Shown: positions 38,275 to 47,259 of the stretch, in pieces
Layout of the letters: each line of letters opens with the position of its first letter
Numbering within the stretch: position 1 is the first letter of the stretch
NCBI RefSeq assembly: GCF_015326965.1
Contig: NZ_CP017659.1
Coordinates: 2,666,001-2,730,000 of the forward strand
Reading direction: 5' to 3'
Length of the DNA stretch: 64,000 nt
From: Paenibacillus sp. JZ16
GTDB taxonomy: Bacteria > Bacillota > Bacilli > Paenibacillales > Paenibacillaceae
Program-made: the position numbers and the translations under genes
The notes under the pieces: generated by a model
The model's input: only the letters and a program-made list of their open reading frames with translations
Told to the model about the DNA's origin: nothing
Databases searched by the model: none

Positions 38275-39675
38275 TCATGTCATGGTCAATCGAATATGAA
38301 CAACGGTGCCCTCCGCCTCCGGATCAAGCCAAATTTGCCCGGCATGCCGCTCAACCGAGCTTCGTGCGATGGCTAAACCGAGCCCGCTGCCGCCATCACT
38401 TCTTCTGGCCTGATCACCGCGCACGAAAGGTTCGAACACCGTCTCTCTCACAGGGTCCGATATTCCCGGACCGTTATCTCCCACGGTAAGCAGGATGCCT
38501 TCATCACGTGCCTCCAGCTCCAGCCATACATGAGCACCCTCTTTATTGTATTTCAGGGCATTCGTCAATAAATTCGTAAGAGCTCTATGCATGAGACCAT
38601 CGTGATAAAGCAGCATGACCGGCGATTCCGGAATGCGGATTTCCAGCGTAATTCCCTTTTGTTCAAACGAATCGTACAGATCGGCTGCCGCAGTGCGGCA
38701 CAGCTCAGCTAAATCACCTATCTTCCGCTCGTATGACAGTTCCATGCTCTCCAGCTTGGTTAGCTCAAACAGGTCATCGACAAGCGAGGCGATAAACCTC
38801 GCCTTGGCATAAATGCGGTTCGCATATTTCAGGCGCTGCTCTTCATTCTGCTCCATACCGAGCCGCAGCACCTCCGCATAACCCTGTATCGTTGTAATCG
38901 GCGTTTTCAGATCATGGGAAATATCCATCATCAGCCGGCGGCGACCTTCTTCAAGTCTTCGCTTTGCCGTCTCCGCCTGCTCAAGCCTGTCCGCCATCCG
39001 GTTGAAATGAAGCTGAAGATCCATTAACTCCTTGTTGGCTCGAAAAAATAGCCGCTTCCCTCCCCTGCCTTCTGCAATCTGTGCGAGCTCGCGGGAAACG
39101 TCCGTTAGCGGATTCGTGATCCTTCTTCCCGTAATCCGGCCGTATACCCATAAACTCAATAAAAATGCGGCGGCAAACCACAGAAATCCCTCAATCAGAA
39201 GTCTGGTGAAAACTTCGGTTATCTCGGCGTTTGTCTTCACCAAACGGCTTTCCTTCATCACAGCTCCGCCCGGTATCGTAACAAGCAGCCGGTATTCCCG
39301 GCCTTCCGGTGAAACGAAAGGGGCTAGGGAGTGATATCCCGACCCGTTCCCTTCATAGAACAGGGCGAGCAGCTCCTCCTCCGTATAGGAGGCTTTTGCC
39401 TTTTCCATTCCGCTGCCCCGCGAAAAGACAACGTTCAGGCTCTTGTCCAGCACCTGGATGTAACCGCCAAAAGATTGGACGGTTTCATAGGGGATGCTCT
39501 CCCAATCGTCCCGTATCAGCTGGCTCGCTTCAACCATGGGAAGTGTCCGGCTTATATATTCCTCACGGGCATCATACATGTTTTCATATACCAGAAAACC
39601 GATAACCCCTAGAATGACGGAAAACAGGACATAATTTATCATCAGGCTGTTATGGACGCTTCTTCGATTCCTCAT
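38275..39675 (-). CDS. Two-component sensor histidine kinase
   Basis: A 466-residue HisKA-type kinase. Helix one is near residues 13-31, an extracellular sensor of about 125 residues follows, helix two is near 158-178, then HAMP, then the dimerisation helix with [18 protein letters not shown] (about H254). The ATPase has the N-box [20 protein letters not shown], and [15 protein letters not shown]. The start ATG overlaps the restored stop of the response regulator by ATGA. Partner of the response regulator encoded upstream, which carries a frameshift. Confidence 0.92.
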   Translation of the reverse strand: MRNRRSVHNSLMINYVLFSVILGVIGFLVYENMYDAREEYISRTLPMVEASQLIRDDWESIPYETVQSFGGYIQVLDKSLNVVFSRGSGMEKAKASYTEEELLALFYEGNGSGYHSLAPFVSPEGREYRLLVTIPGGAVMKESRLVKTNAEITEVFTRLLIEGFLWFAAAFLLSLWVYGRITGRRITNPLTDVSRELAQIAEGRGGKRLFFRANKELMDLQLHFNRMADRLEQAETAKRRLEEGRRRLMMDISHDLKTPITTIQGYAEVLRLGMEQNEEQRLKYANRIYAKARFIASLVDDLFELTKLESMELSYERKIGDLAELCRTAAADLYDSFEQKGITLEIRIPESPVMLLYHDGLMHRALTNLLTNALKYNKEGAHVWLELEARDEGILLTVGDNGPGISDPVRETVFEPFVRGDQARRSDGGSGLGLAIARSSVERHAGQIWLDPEAEGTVVHIRLTMT

Positions 39676-40411
39676 GGTGCTACGTCTCTCGGATCAAGCT
39701 TGTACCCAAGTCCCTTAATGGTGATAAGAAACCTCGGTTCCCGGGGTCGTCCTCGAGCTTGTCCCTCAGTCTGCTGATCTGCACCATAACGGTGTTGCTG
39801 TCCTCCAGATACGGCTCGTTCCACACATTCTCATAAATTTGACGCTTCGTAAAGATCCGTCCCGGCGCTTCCATCAACAACCTGAGCAGCTTGTATTCCA
39901 GCGGGCCTAACGTAATCGCCTCGCCTCGCTTGTAAAGGACGCAAGCTTCATGATCCAGCATCAGTGGTCCGCACACGGTCTTTAACGTCTCCGACCGCTG
40001 GGCGGGTTCCGCGCCCTTCAGTTCGTAATAACGACGAAGCTGCGCCTTGATTCTCGCTACGATTTCGATCGGACTGAACGGTTTGGAGATAAAATCGTCC
40101 GCCCCGAGCCCCAGCCCGGTAACTTTATCTACATCCCCGGTTTTAGCCGACAAAATAATGACGGGAAGCCTGTGATTCTCCCGGATCCGGGCGATCAGCT
40201 GATAGCCGTCAAGTTCTGGCATCATAATGTCGACTACCGCCAGGTCGACCGGCTCGCGCTGCAATATATTCCATGCCTCCCGTCCGGTTATAGCTTCCAG
40301 CACGCGATAACCCTCGCGCTCCAAGAACAGCCTCAGCAGCTCCGTGATGTCCGACTCGTCGTCCGCAATCAAGATCGTCCGTCCTTTTACTAGTCTCGTA
40401 TCTTGTTCCAT
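39672..40411 (-). CDS. OmpR-family response regulator with a frameshift near its end
   Basis: The receiver domain carries ILIADDESD and phospho-acceptor about D61 in [11 protein letters not shown], then Lys in SKPFSP near 111. The winged-helix DNA-binding domain ([34 protein letters not shown]...) runs to KLEDDP at residue 223. From there the open frame reads [20 protein letters not shown] and stops at 39680. The neighbouring frame gives the family's normal ending, [23 protein letters not shown], whose TGA overlaps the kinase ATG by four bases. One base is therefore missing at about 39739-39746, in a C/G run. This is either a sequencing error or a mutation that destroys the wing. Confidence 0.88.
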
Positions 40412-40499
40412 ATCGTTCCTCCATATGTATACGGCAAAGCCGCGGCTCTCTTTATAAAATATACACTGTAATTATCGGTCAGACGGAACCGTTTTTAAT

Positions 40500-40540
40500 T
40501 GTAAGGATTATGTAAGGTTGACTACAGCTAGGCTACAGCT
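40500..40540 (+). promoter_or_regulatory. PhoB-like direct repeats before the hydrolase gene
   Basis: TGTAAGG occurs at 40500-40506 and 40511-40517, and CTACAGCT at 40522-40529 and 40533-40540. Both repeats have an 11-base period, the spacing used by OmpR/PhoB regulators. They lie in the 171-base region shared with the divergent response-regulator gene. Confidence 0.55.
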
Positions 40541-40582
40541 CCGGTTGGTAAGCTTATTTTACGATGAAACAGGAGGATACTT

Positions 40583-42067
40583 ATGCGTATATATGAAACA
40601 GCATTATGGATCATCAATCTGGCACTAATCATAGGCTGCGTCACGTTATTGGGGAAACACAAGCGTTCTGTACATCTCTGCTTCTGGGCAGCCGCACTGT
40701 CCGGGGGCCTAAGCCTTATCCATATGATAACCGAAGGCTACCGATGGCAGATGATCCCGGCCTATGCGGGATGTCTAATCGTAGGAGGACTGGCCCTTTA
40801 TCATTTACGGCAATCCACTCATTCGAAGGATCATCCCTCGATCCAGCCTGCGAAGCGGTTTGCCGGAATGACAGCAATCAAGCGCTGGATCACCGCACTG
40901 CTTCTGCTCGTGCATATCGGCGTTTCGGCTGCATTGCCGTCACTCCTTCCGGTTTTCTCCTTTGCCAAACCTCAAGGACCATATCCTGTCGGAACGACCA
41001 CGATGGTACTCGAGGACGAGCGCAGAGAAGAGCCGTCCACGGATGATCCTGCGGATCGCAGAAAACTTATGATCCAAATCTGGTACCCTGCGTCACCGGG
41101 CACAGGGACCGGGCCATCTCCGTATATAGAGCATCTCCCTGTCGTTCTTGAAGGTTTACGGCAGGCCATCTCCATACCCCCGTTTTTGTTAGGCCAACTG
41201 AAATACGTGCAGCCCCATTCCGAGCAAGATGCGGAGTTATCCACGGACCAGGAACGCTATCCCGTGCTGTTGTTCTCCCACGGACTGACCGGTTTCCGTA
41301 ACCAGAACACGTTTCAGGTTGAAGAACTGGCCAGTCGAGGATACGTTGTCGTCGGCATCGATCACGCCTATGATGCCGCCGCCGTCGTCTTTCCGGACCA
41401 GACAGCCATGTTGAAACTTGAGAACCTGTCGGGCTTCGATGCATACGAGAAGAAGAGCCGGCTGTGGGTCGAAGATGCCAAGTTCGTACTGGATCAAATA
41501 GAGCTGCTAAACGAATCAGACCATAAAGGGATCTTATCCGATAGACTCGATATGGATAAGGTCGGCATGTTCGGCCATTCCTTTGGCGGCGCCACGGCAG
41601 CGCAGATGCTGCTGGCGGATAGCAGAGTGAAAGCTGCCCTCAATATGGACGGAACCCTTTACGGCCAGCCGGTGCCTGAAGGCGGATACGGGAAGCCGTA
41701 TATGCAGATGAATGCGGAGCTTAGCATAGACCGCCTCGCATTCGAGCGATCCTTGGACCAGGCAATTGAATCTTCCGGCCGTAGTCGGGAAGATTACGAG
41801 CAGTTTTGGGCCGAGTCGGCGGAGCGCCGAAAACGGGCTGGGGCAGGAGAAGCATACTCGGTCGAATTCGCCCATGCGAACCATATGAGTTTCACGGATT
41901 TTTACCTGTTCTCTCCATTATTACCGCCAACAGGGGCTGCCCCTCGTCAGATGCACCGCTCCATTAACGAGCTCTCATCCGCTTTCTTCGACCGGTATGT
42001 CAAAGGCGATTCCAATGTTTCGCTGGAAAAGATCGCTCAAGGCTTGCCCCATGTGACCATGCCGTAG
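40583..42067 (+). CDS. Membrane-anchored alpha/beta hydrolase
   Basis: A 494-residue protein. Four or so hydrophobic segments fill residues 1-130. An alpha/beta hydrolase domain of the platelet-activating-factor acetylhydrolase/dienelactone hydrolase kind follows: RYPVLLFSHGLTGFRNQNTFQ near 225, and the nucleophile elbow GMFGHSFGGATAAQ (Ser near residue 331). The late His in FAHANHMSFTDFYLFSP completes the triad. ATG follows CAGGAGGATACTT. Probably a lipase or esterase acting at the outer face. The repeats upstream suggest control by the adjacent response regulator. Monocistronic, closed by a perfect hairpin. Confidence 0.85.
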   Translation: MRIYETALWIINLALIIGCVTLLGKHKRSVHLCFWAAALSGGLSLIHMITEGYRWQMIPAYAGCLIVGGLALYHLRQSTHSKDHPSIQPAKRFAGMTAIKRWITALLLLVHIGVSAALPSLLPVFSFAKPQGPYPVGTTTMVLEDERREEPSTDDPADRRKLMIQIWYPASPGTGTGPSPYIEHLPVVLEGLRQAISIPPFLLGQLKYVQPHSEQDAELSTDQERYPVLLFSHGLTGFRNQNTFQVEELASRGYVVVGIDHAYDAAAVVFPDQTAMLKLENLSGFDAYEKKSRLWVEDAKFVLDQIELLNESDHKGILSDRLDMDKVGMFGHSFGGATAAQMLLADSRVKAALNMDGTLYGQPVPEGGYGKPYMQMNAELSIDRLAFERSLDQAIESSGRSREDYEQFWAESAERRKRAGAGEAYSVEFAHANHMSFTDFYLFSPLLPPTGAAPRQMHRSINELSSAFFDRYVKGDSNVSLEKIAQGLPHVTMP

Positions 42068-42093
42068 TTTCTATAAAAGTTGTTGGAACATGA

Positions 42094-42123
42094 GGCTTCA
42101 TCCTGATCAGGATGAAGCCCTTT
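42094..42123 (+). terminator. Terminator after the hydrolase gene
   Basis: GGCTTCATCCTGATCAGGATGAAGCC is split as two 13-base perfectly complementary arms (42094-42106 and 42107-42119), allowing a stem with a small central loop, then CCTTT. Confidence 0.75.
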
Positions 42124-42227
42124 CCGCGTTTACTTAAAATGTAACACCCCATCGATAATAACGGAAAACCTCAATCCTGTATGTAGGATTTGCAATTTCA
42201 AGCAAATCTTTCTCTCCGATATCTCCA

Positions 42228-42262
42228 AAAACCCGCCTGTCCAAAAGGAACAGGCGGGTTTT
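42228..42262 (-). terminator. Terminator after the secreted paralogue
   Basis: AAAACCCGCCTGT pairs with ACAGGCGGGTTTT across a nine-base loop; the minus strand ends in a T run. The same stem and loop and about 25 adjacent bases recur at 44331-44390. Confidence 0.88.
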
Positions 42263-42312
42263 GAAGAAATAGATTCTATTACTTAGGGGCGAGTTGTTGA
42301 AGGATTTCGGTA

Positions 42313-43170
42313 TTACAGGTACTGCACGGCGATGAGGAAGAACATACCGTCCGAATTGAAGTTACCTATAATGCTAGGGGCTCCTTTTTTTTCAAAAACA
42401 ACGCGGTCAGATGGGAAAACATCCTTCGTTGCTTTGTATCCGGTCAGATCAAGGCCTAGCCAAGCCTCAGCCTGCTCTGTTGCTTGTGCCAACAGCTGCT
42501 TTTCAGTGAGCGCTTTGATGCTTTTTTCATATTTATCAATAACAGCCTGATCCTTGCCATACAGATCATCTGCCAGGGCTCTAGCGTTTACACTCAGAAC
42601 ATCCAGCGTGTTTTTGTCGATCCCTATCCACGTTCCGAAATCCCCGTCCACGTACATGAACTCATACACTTGTTTGGTCCCTTTTTTAATAAGAGAGACA
42701 CCGGCCAGTTCTCCTTGCTCCACGCCTTCCAATCTGTCGAAAACAGCTTCCGCAGCTTGTTGTACGGAAGAGTCTACCGTATCCAGTTCGATTGACTCAG
42801 TGGTGTGACTGAGCTTGTCCTTTTTGAGGTGGTAGGTCAGATTGTCCGTGCTGATGCTAGCACTACTAATTTTTCCTTTTGCATCCAAGATAACTTGGCT
42901 AAAAGGGGAATTTTTAACGGAATAGGACCATTCCTTCGTGCCAAAGGACTCACCTTTGTTTAGCTTGAAGGCAGTGCCTGTTATTTTCTTTAATGTTTGC
43001 TCGGCTTTCTTGACTGCCGCAGCAGGCGCAGTTGTTGCAGCTTTTTCAGTTGCAGTAACCGTTGTTCCGACACTGGCTGCACTTGCCTGTGTTTGATCAT
43101 ATACCATAGTAGTTGCACCAATGATGCCTGCCAGCGCTACGGAGCTGAGTACTTTGTAAACCTTTTTCAT
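42313..43170 (-). CDS. Secreted protein, paralogue of the one at 37189-38169
   Basis: A 285-residue exported protein. The signal peptide ends near QTQASAAS (residue 33), followed by an Ala/Thr-rich linker. AEQTLKKITGTAFKLNKGESF and the C-terminal LDLTGYKATKD, VVFEKKGAPSIIGNFNSDGMFFL match the third gene of the ECF operon. No family is assigned. Monocistronic with a palindrome in the 5' leader and its own terminator. It may be another member of the ECF regulon. Confidence 0.8.
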   Translation of the reverse strand: MKKVYKVLSSVALAGIIGATTMVYDQTQASAASVGTTVTATEKAATTAPAAAVKKAEQTLKKITGTAFKLNKGESFGTKEWSYSVKNSPFSQVILDAKGKISSASISTDNLTYHLKKDKLSHTTESIELDTVDSSVQQAAEAVFDRLEGVEQGELAGVSLIKKGTKQVYEFMYVDGDFGTWIGIDKNTLDVLSVNARALADDLYGKDQAVIDKYEKSIKALTEKQLLAQATEQAEAWLGLDLTGYKATKDVFPSDRVVFEKKGAPSIIGNFNSDGMFFLIAVQYL

Positions 43171-43187
43171 AATGGTTCCTCCATATT

Positions 43188-43207
43188 GGTGTAATTTGTT
43201 TTACACC
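43188..43207. promoter_or_regulatory. Perfect inverted repeat in the leader of the secreted paralogue
   Basis: GGTGTAA-TTTGTT-TTACACC, seven-base perfect arms, lies about 20 bases before the gene start and next to a TATATA-rich -10 candidate. It could be an operator or a 5' stabilising hairpin. Confidence 0.5.
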
Positions 43208-43342
43208 TATATAACAATCAAGAACCTGTCGAATGTGACATGAATTATTTTTTATCCTAAAATGATGCTTTTGGGAACGCTATAGATCCCGATTGCGGGC
43301 GGATTATGGCAACAGCGGCCATGAAGCATGCCGGCTTCCATC

Positions 43343-44119
43343 CTAATGCTGATCTGTATCGAGCATTTCATTTTGCTTCATATAATATTCCATAACCGAG
43401 TTTAACCACTCCTCCTCTTCCCTTGTATATGGTGAGGGAAACTGGGATGCCAGTTCTTCGGCTTCGCTTGTTTCCAGTTCGCCGAACACATGCATAGCCT
43501 CTTCGCCTACAAATTCCACCGTTGATTTCATAAAATCCTCAATCAGCTTTTGGACTTCCGGATCGCTTGGCGGTCTTCCGGCCAATCGTTTGACATCCTT
43601 AGATAACTGAATATACATGATGTCCAGCTCGATTTGTTCTTCTTCCGATTTATTAAACAAATGATCCACGATTTCCTTGGCGGTTTTGGTTTCCAGCCAT
43701 TCGCGCTGCATGTCTTCCGTCTGCATGTTGTTGATTAAACTCATGAGTACGTTACTGTCAACCGATCCTTCCTTTTCAAGCAGCACAATCGTCCGATCAA
43801 TGGCTTGCATAGATTGCTCAATGCGCTCTTTTTCTTCTGCCAGCGCTGTTTTCTGTGCCAGCAGCGTCTCGTTCAAATTGACATCAAATTCGCAATGCTC
43901 CATCAGCTCCTTAATCTGCTCCAGGCTGCATCCTAAAAATTTCAAGCTGACAATTTTATGAAGGGCCAGCACATCCTCCTGGCTATACTGACGATGTTTG
44001 GAAACCGGATGCTTTATCGGCTTAAGCAGCCCGACTTCATCGTAATAATACAGCGTACGAACCGGAATCCCCGTTTTTTTCGAAAATTCTCCGATCGAAT
44101 ATGTTCTTACTTCATCCAT
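43343..44119 (-). CDS. MerR-family regulator with TipAS-like effector domain
   Basis: A 258-residue regulator. The N-terminal winged helix (YSIGEFSKKTGIPVRTLYYYDEVGLLKPIKH) is followed by a long dimerisation helix to about residue 115. An alpha-helical C-terminal domain of the TipAS type spans about 130-245 (DVKRLAGRPPSDPEVQKLIEDF). TipA-like proteins bind hydrophobic or thiopeptide compounds and activate promoters with overlong spacers. The start ATG follows GGGAGG at 11 bases. A matching promoter with a 19-base spacer sits just upstream, so it is probably autoregulated. Confidence 0.9.
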   Translation of the reverse strand: MDEVRTYSIGEFSKKTGIPVRTLYYYDEVGLLKPIKHPVSKHRQYSQEDVLALHKIVSLKFLGCSLEQIKELMEHCEFDVNLNETLLAQKTALAEEKERIEQSMQAIDRTIVLLEKEGSVDSNVLMSLINNMQTEDMQREWLETKTAKEIVDHLFNKSEEEQIELDIMYIQLSKDVKRLAGRPPSDPEVQKLIEDFMKSTVEFVGEEAMHVFGELETSEAEELASQFPSPYTREEEEWLNSVMEYYMKQNEMLDTDQH

Positions 44120-44172
44120 ACCTCGTTCAACCTCCCGGGAACCATTTTATTACAATCGAAATTGTTATACCC

Positions 44173-44203
44173 ATCATAAAACCTACAGTAGGTGGAGGTG
44201 CAA
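44173..44203 (-). promoter_or_regulatory. MerR-type promoter with 19-base spacer
   Basis: Minus-strand -35 TTGCAC (complement of 44198-44203) and -10 TATGAT (complement of 44173-44178) are 19 bases apart. The spacer holds the dyad ACCTACTGTAGGT. Both are hallmarks of promoters twisted into shape by MerR activators. Confidence 0.78.
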
Positions 44204-44315
44204 GGGGGATGTTCAATAACAGATCCAAGGTATAAAAGTTGGAATAAAACCGGCTGATCGTGGTCTCCGCATAATAATGGGAAAAACCTGTAATCTATAA
44301 GTTTATTTCAATACG

Positions 44316-44358
44316 GCAAATAAAAAGAATAAACCGCCTGTCCAAAAAGACAGGCGGG
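44316..44358 (-). terminator. Terminator after the DUF3100-like operon
   Basis: CCGCCTGTC pairs with GACAGGCGG (44334-44357), with a T-rich run on the minus strand. It is nearly the same element as at 42228-42262. Confidence 0.82.
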
Positions 44359-44379
44359 TATAGAAAGAACTAGATTCAA

Positions 44380-44862
44380 TTACTTACCGGACAAATAGAG
44401 GCCGAACTCTGATAACAATGCACTTCCCACGTACGTGCCCGTGAACACGAAAACCGCAACGATGGCGACGCGCCACGATGTTTTGCGAAGATCAACCAGC
44501 CTGTCGGCAACGGAAATGCCGGCAAACGCCAAGATCGGGGTCGTAATGGACAAGAAGTTGACGTTGGCAATGGCATCCACGAACACATCCGAAATCAGGC
44601 AGCAGATAAGCGAAACGATGGATACCCAGCCAAGAACCGGGAAGTCCTGCAAGAATTTCACCGGCGTCTTTTTCATGAGTGACGAGATCAGAACGCCAAT
44701 GAAGGAAAAAAGCCACAGCACGGCCAATCCGGCTATCGTCCCTAACGTAATATGGCCTTCGCCGTTTTTGATGAACTTCATTTGCTCCGTAAATAAAATA
44801 AGACCGACGCTAAGCAGCAGGACGAGGGCGTATTTTGCGTATTTATTCAAACCGGTGCTCAT
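44380..44862 (-). CDS. Membrane protein partner of the DUF3100-like protein
   Basis: A 160-residue protein with four or five hydrophobic helices. The start overlaps the stop of the preceding membrane gene by four bases, and the two are probably subunits of one transporter. Loops contain few charged residues. No named family is recognised. With the M20 amidohydrolase it makes a three-gene unit. Confidence 0.75.
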   Translation of the reverse strand: MSTGLNKYAKYALVLLLSVGLILFTEQMKFIKNGEGHITLGTIAGLAVLWLFSFIGVLISSLMKKTPVKFLQDFPVLGWVSIVSLICCLISDVFVDAIANVNFLSITTPILAFAGISVADRLVDLRKTSWRVAIVAVFVFTGTYVGSALLSEFGLYLSGK

Positions 44863-45656
44863 TTCTTCTCACCTCTGACCATTAATTTGTACATAAACCG
44901 CTGCAGCGGCACCGCGAGAAATACCATCGTATACGTTCCGAGGAAGCTGGTAAGCAGCTGGCTCGCAGCAGCGTATCCGTTAATGGTCTCCGTCATCTCA
45001 GGAGAATGCGCGACTAGCGCGGAAGAAGAGCCTGTCATCATACTGGCGGAGCCGACCCCGGAGGACATGGCCAACGCTTCGATCGAGAAGCCGGCAGCAA
45101 GCATGACCGGCGCAAGAATGCTGAAGAACAGCGTGCCGAACAGGGTACCTATAATATAGAGGGACAGCACCCCGCGGCCTTCGTCGGAGTCAAGCGTATA
45201 TTTCTCGGATATGTAAGCGAGTTCCCCTTCCCTCCCAAGTCCGAGCGTAGCGCCGATGGCTTCCCTTCTCAGACCGAGTAGAATGGCGATGGGAAGTCCG
45301 AGCAGAATCGTACCCAGGTTGCCGATTTCCTGAATGATGAACACCCAGCCAACTTTTAAAATTTCTTCTAATCTAGGCGCAACGTCGGCGCCGTATCTCG
45401 CCATAAGCGGCAGCATAATGAAGATCAGATACTTGCTGGAGAAGCCGACGTTCTCCTTACTGTAAACTTTCTTCATGAAACCTTTCCGGAAAATCGACAA
45501 GCCAAGCAGCATCGTGATCAAAATGGCGAATACGAGCGGGAGCAGGCTGATTTTTACGGAGCCCACCTGGATCGCCTGAATGCCAATAAATTCGGCAACC
45601 GCGATTACAATGAGCACGAATGCAAGCAAATAGAGATACTGTAGTTTTAACTTCAT
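44859..45656 (-). CDS. DUF3100-like multi-spanning membrane protein
   Basis: A 265-residue protein with about seven hydrophobic helices and a conserved-looking cytoplasmic stretch LGLRREAIGATLGLGREGELAYISEKY near 130. A Ser/Gly/Met-rich loop follows (MSSGVGSASMMTGSSSALV), the kind of flexible re-entrant loop seen in secondary transporters. I recall the DUF3100 family having this form, often beside amidohydrolases. It likely imports the substrate of the M20 enzyme encoded upstream; the substrate is unknown. Confidence 0.7.
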   Translation of the reverse strand: MKLKLQYLYLLAFVLIVIAVAEFIGIQAIQVGSVKISLLPLVFAILITMLLGLSIFRKGFMKKVYSKENVGFSSKYLIFIMLPLMARYGADVAPRLEEILKVGWVFIIQEIGNLGTILLGLPIAILLGLRREAIGATLGLGREGELAYISEKYTLDSDEGRGVLSLYIIGTLFGTLFFSILAPVMLAAGFSIEALAMSSGVGSASMMTGSSSALVAHSPEMTETINGYAAASQLLTSFLGTYTMVFLAVPLQRFMYKLMVRGEKK

Positions 45657-45680
45657 GCCATGATGTCCTCTTTTCTGTTC

Positions 45681-46943
45681 TTAGTTGGAGCTAACTATCG
45701 ATGCAAGGAGCTGCTCGTATTCGGCAAATGTACGACGGTACAGCTTCGATCGATCGATACGTCCGCTCATTCGCTCCAGCACCTGGGTTAAAAATCTCGG
45801 GAACACTTCATAGATAAACTCGGGATCGATATCTTTGAAATCGTCGCCGTGGATCGTCCCCGTAAAACCGCTGTAGCCGATTTGAATGCAAGGCATCATG
45901 AAGGCCAGATCACCGATATCTCCTGCCGCGCTGATGGCGTTATTGTTCCAAATACGCGCGATCTCCTCGTTATCCTGGAACGCCTCCATCACGAATTCGG
46001 ACAAATACCGGTCCTGAACGAACGGCAAATATCCCATCTGCGTCTTAATCTCGACCTCGCCTTGAAGGGCCAGCGCGCTGCCCTTGGCCGCATCGTCCAT
46101 CTTGGAGGCCGCTTCCTTCATATAGTCGACCGACTGGGTGCGCAGATCGCTGCCCACCGTAATCCGGTTGGGAATGACGTTTGTCGACATGTCGGAGTCC
46201 AGAACGATCGGATTCATGCGAACCTTCTCACTGTCCTTCATTTGCTGCCTGCTGAGCCCTAACGCCACATTGAACAGGGTTGACATGCTGTAGGCATTTT
46301 TGGCGGAGAAAGGATCGAAACCCGCATGGGTTGCTTTTCCGGTAAACGTATAATGCTTGTATAGGAATCCAGCCAGGTCGCAGTTGATTTCGATCGTGCG
46401 CTCTGCAAACTCACCACCCATGGCGTGCACGCATAACCCGATGTCGATATCGTCGAACACACCGAGTTTCATCGCTTCGGGTTTCCCCCCGTAATAGGAG
46501 ATCTTACCGCTGGCAAGCAATTCGTCCCTATAGGCGAGATCCAAATACTCCTCAGCCGGAATAAAAATAAACGTTAAACTATAATCAAGGGCTTCGTACG
46601 CCTTTGATTCAACATAATGTTTGTACAAAGCCAGTGCGATCGCCACCTGCGTATAATGGCCGCAATTGTGTGCCGCACCCGTCTCCTTATCCGATTGCCA
46701 ATGCGTTGGAGCGTAAACGGCGTCCAATTCAGCAATAAAAGCGATATTCAGCGGCTTGCCGCTGCCGAGGGTTGTCCGAAGCCCGGTTGTACTGAATGAT
46801 TGCAGCTCGATATCCGGATTTACCTTCTTCAAAAATTCGGTCACTGTTTGATGGGTCTTAAATTCCTTGTAGCCAAGCTCGGGGTTATTGAATATGGTCC
46901 GTCCAACGCCTGCAATTTCTTCGTACTGTTCTTTAAAGCTCAT
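45681..46943 (-). CDS. M20-family amidohydrolase (aminoacylase/AbgB-like)
   Basis: A 420-residue M20 peptidase-family enzyme. Metal-binding and family regions seen are AHNCGHYTQVAIALALYKHY near 90, FIFIPAEEYLDL near 128, and CVHAMGGEF near 170, with a dimerisation insert starting around FTGKATHAGFDPF. The C-terminal IQIGYSGFTGTIHGDDF corresponds to the last metal region. Likely removes an acyl group from an N-acyl amino acid or small amide. ATG follows AGAAGGAGG. First gene of an operon with two membrane proteins. Confidence 0.87.
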   Translation of the reverse strand: MSFKEQYEEIAGVGRTIFNNPELGYKEFKTHQTVTEFLKKVNPDIELQSFSTTGLRTTLGSGKPLNIAFIAELDAVYAPTHWQSDKETGAAHNCGHYTQVAIALALYKHYVESKAYEALDYSLTFIFIPAEEYLDLAYRDELLASGKISYYGGKPEAMKLGVFDDIDIGLCVHAMGGEFAERTIEINCDLAGFLYKHYTFTGKATHAGFDPFSAKNAYSMSTLFNVALGLSRQQMKDSEKVRMNPIVLDSDMSTNVIPNRITVGSDLRTQSVDYMKEAASKMDDAAKGSALALQGEVEIKTQMGYLPFVQDRYLSEFVMEAFQDNEEIARIWNNNAISAAGDIGDLAFMMPCIQIGYSGFTGTIHGDDFKDIDPEFIYEVFPRFLTQVLERMSGRIDRSKLYRRTFAEYEQLLASIVSSN

Positions 46944-46974
46944 AGCTGCCTCCTTCTTGATGAAAATAATCCTT

Positions 46975-47004
46975 ATGTTATTTTAATTCTCTTCATTATG
47001 TCAA
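46975..47004 (-). promoter_or_regulatory. Promoter of the M20/DUF3100-like operon
   Basis: Minus-strand TTGACA (complement of 46999-47004) and TAACAT (complement of 46975-46980) are 18 bases apart, about 35 bases before the start. The rest of the 46944-47364 gap is AT-rich, with a terminator and a tRNA-like fragment further on. Confidence 0.6.
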
Positions 47005-47220
47005 TAAAAATCACGTTATATTATTTTTCTATAGAGGTAATTATAATTTGATATAACTCAACCCTCCCGCAAAAGGATGAAGATCGCCTGGAATTCAAAG
47101 CCTATTTTTTGCCATTACGAAAAAATTAAACCTATTTTTCTGTAAAGCGCCAAAAATATCTGGTTTTAGCTTCGGTGTAAGAAAGTAAACATGGTACGTT
47201 TCATCACAGCTCAGGAACCA

Positions 47221-47252
47221 AAAACCCTTGATGATATACCATCAAGGGTTTT
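47221..47252 (-). terminator. Terminator of the fucose-type operon
   Basis: AAAACCCTTGATG and ATCAAGGGTTTT form a 12-base stem with a seven-base loop. Read leftward it ends the GH95 operon, about 110 bases past its stop. It is symmetrical enough to work in both directions. Confidence 0.88.
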
Positions 47253-47259
47253 CATATTA

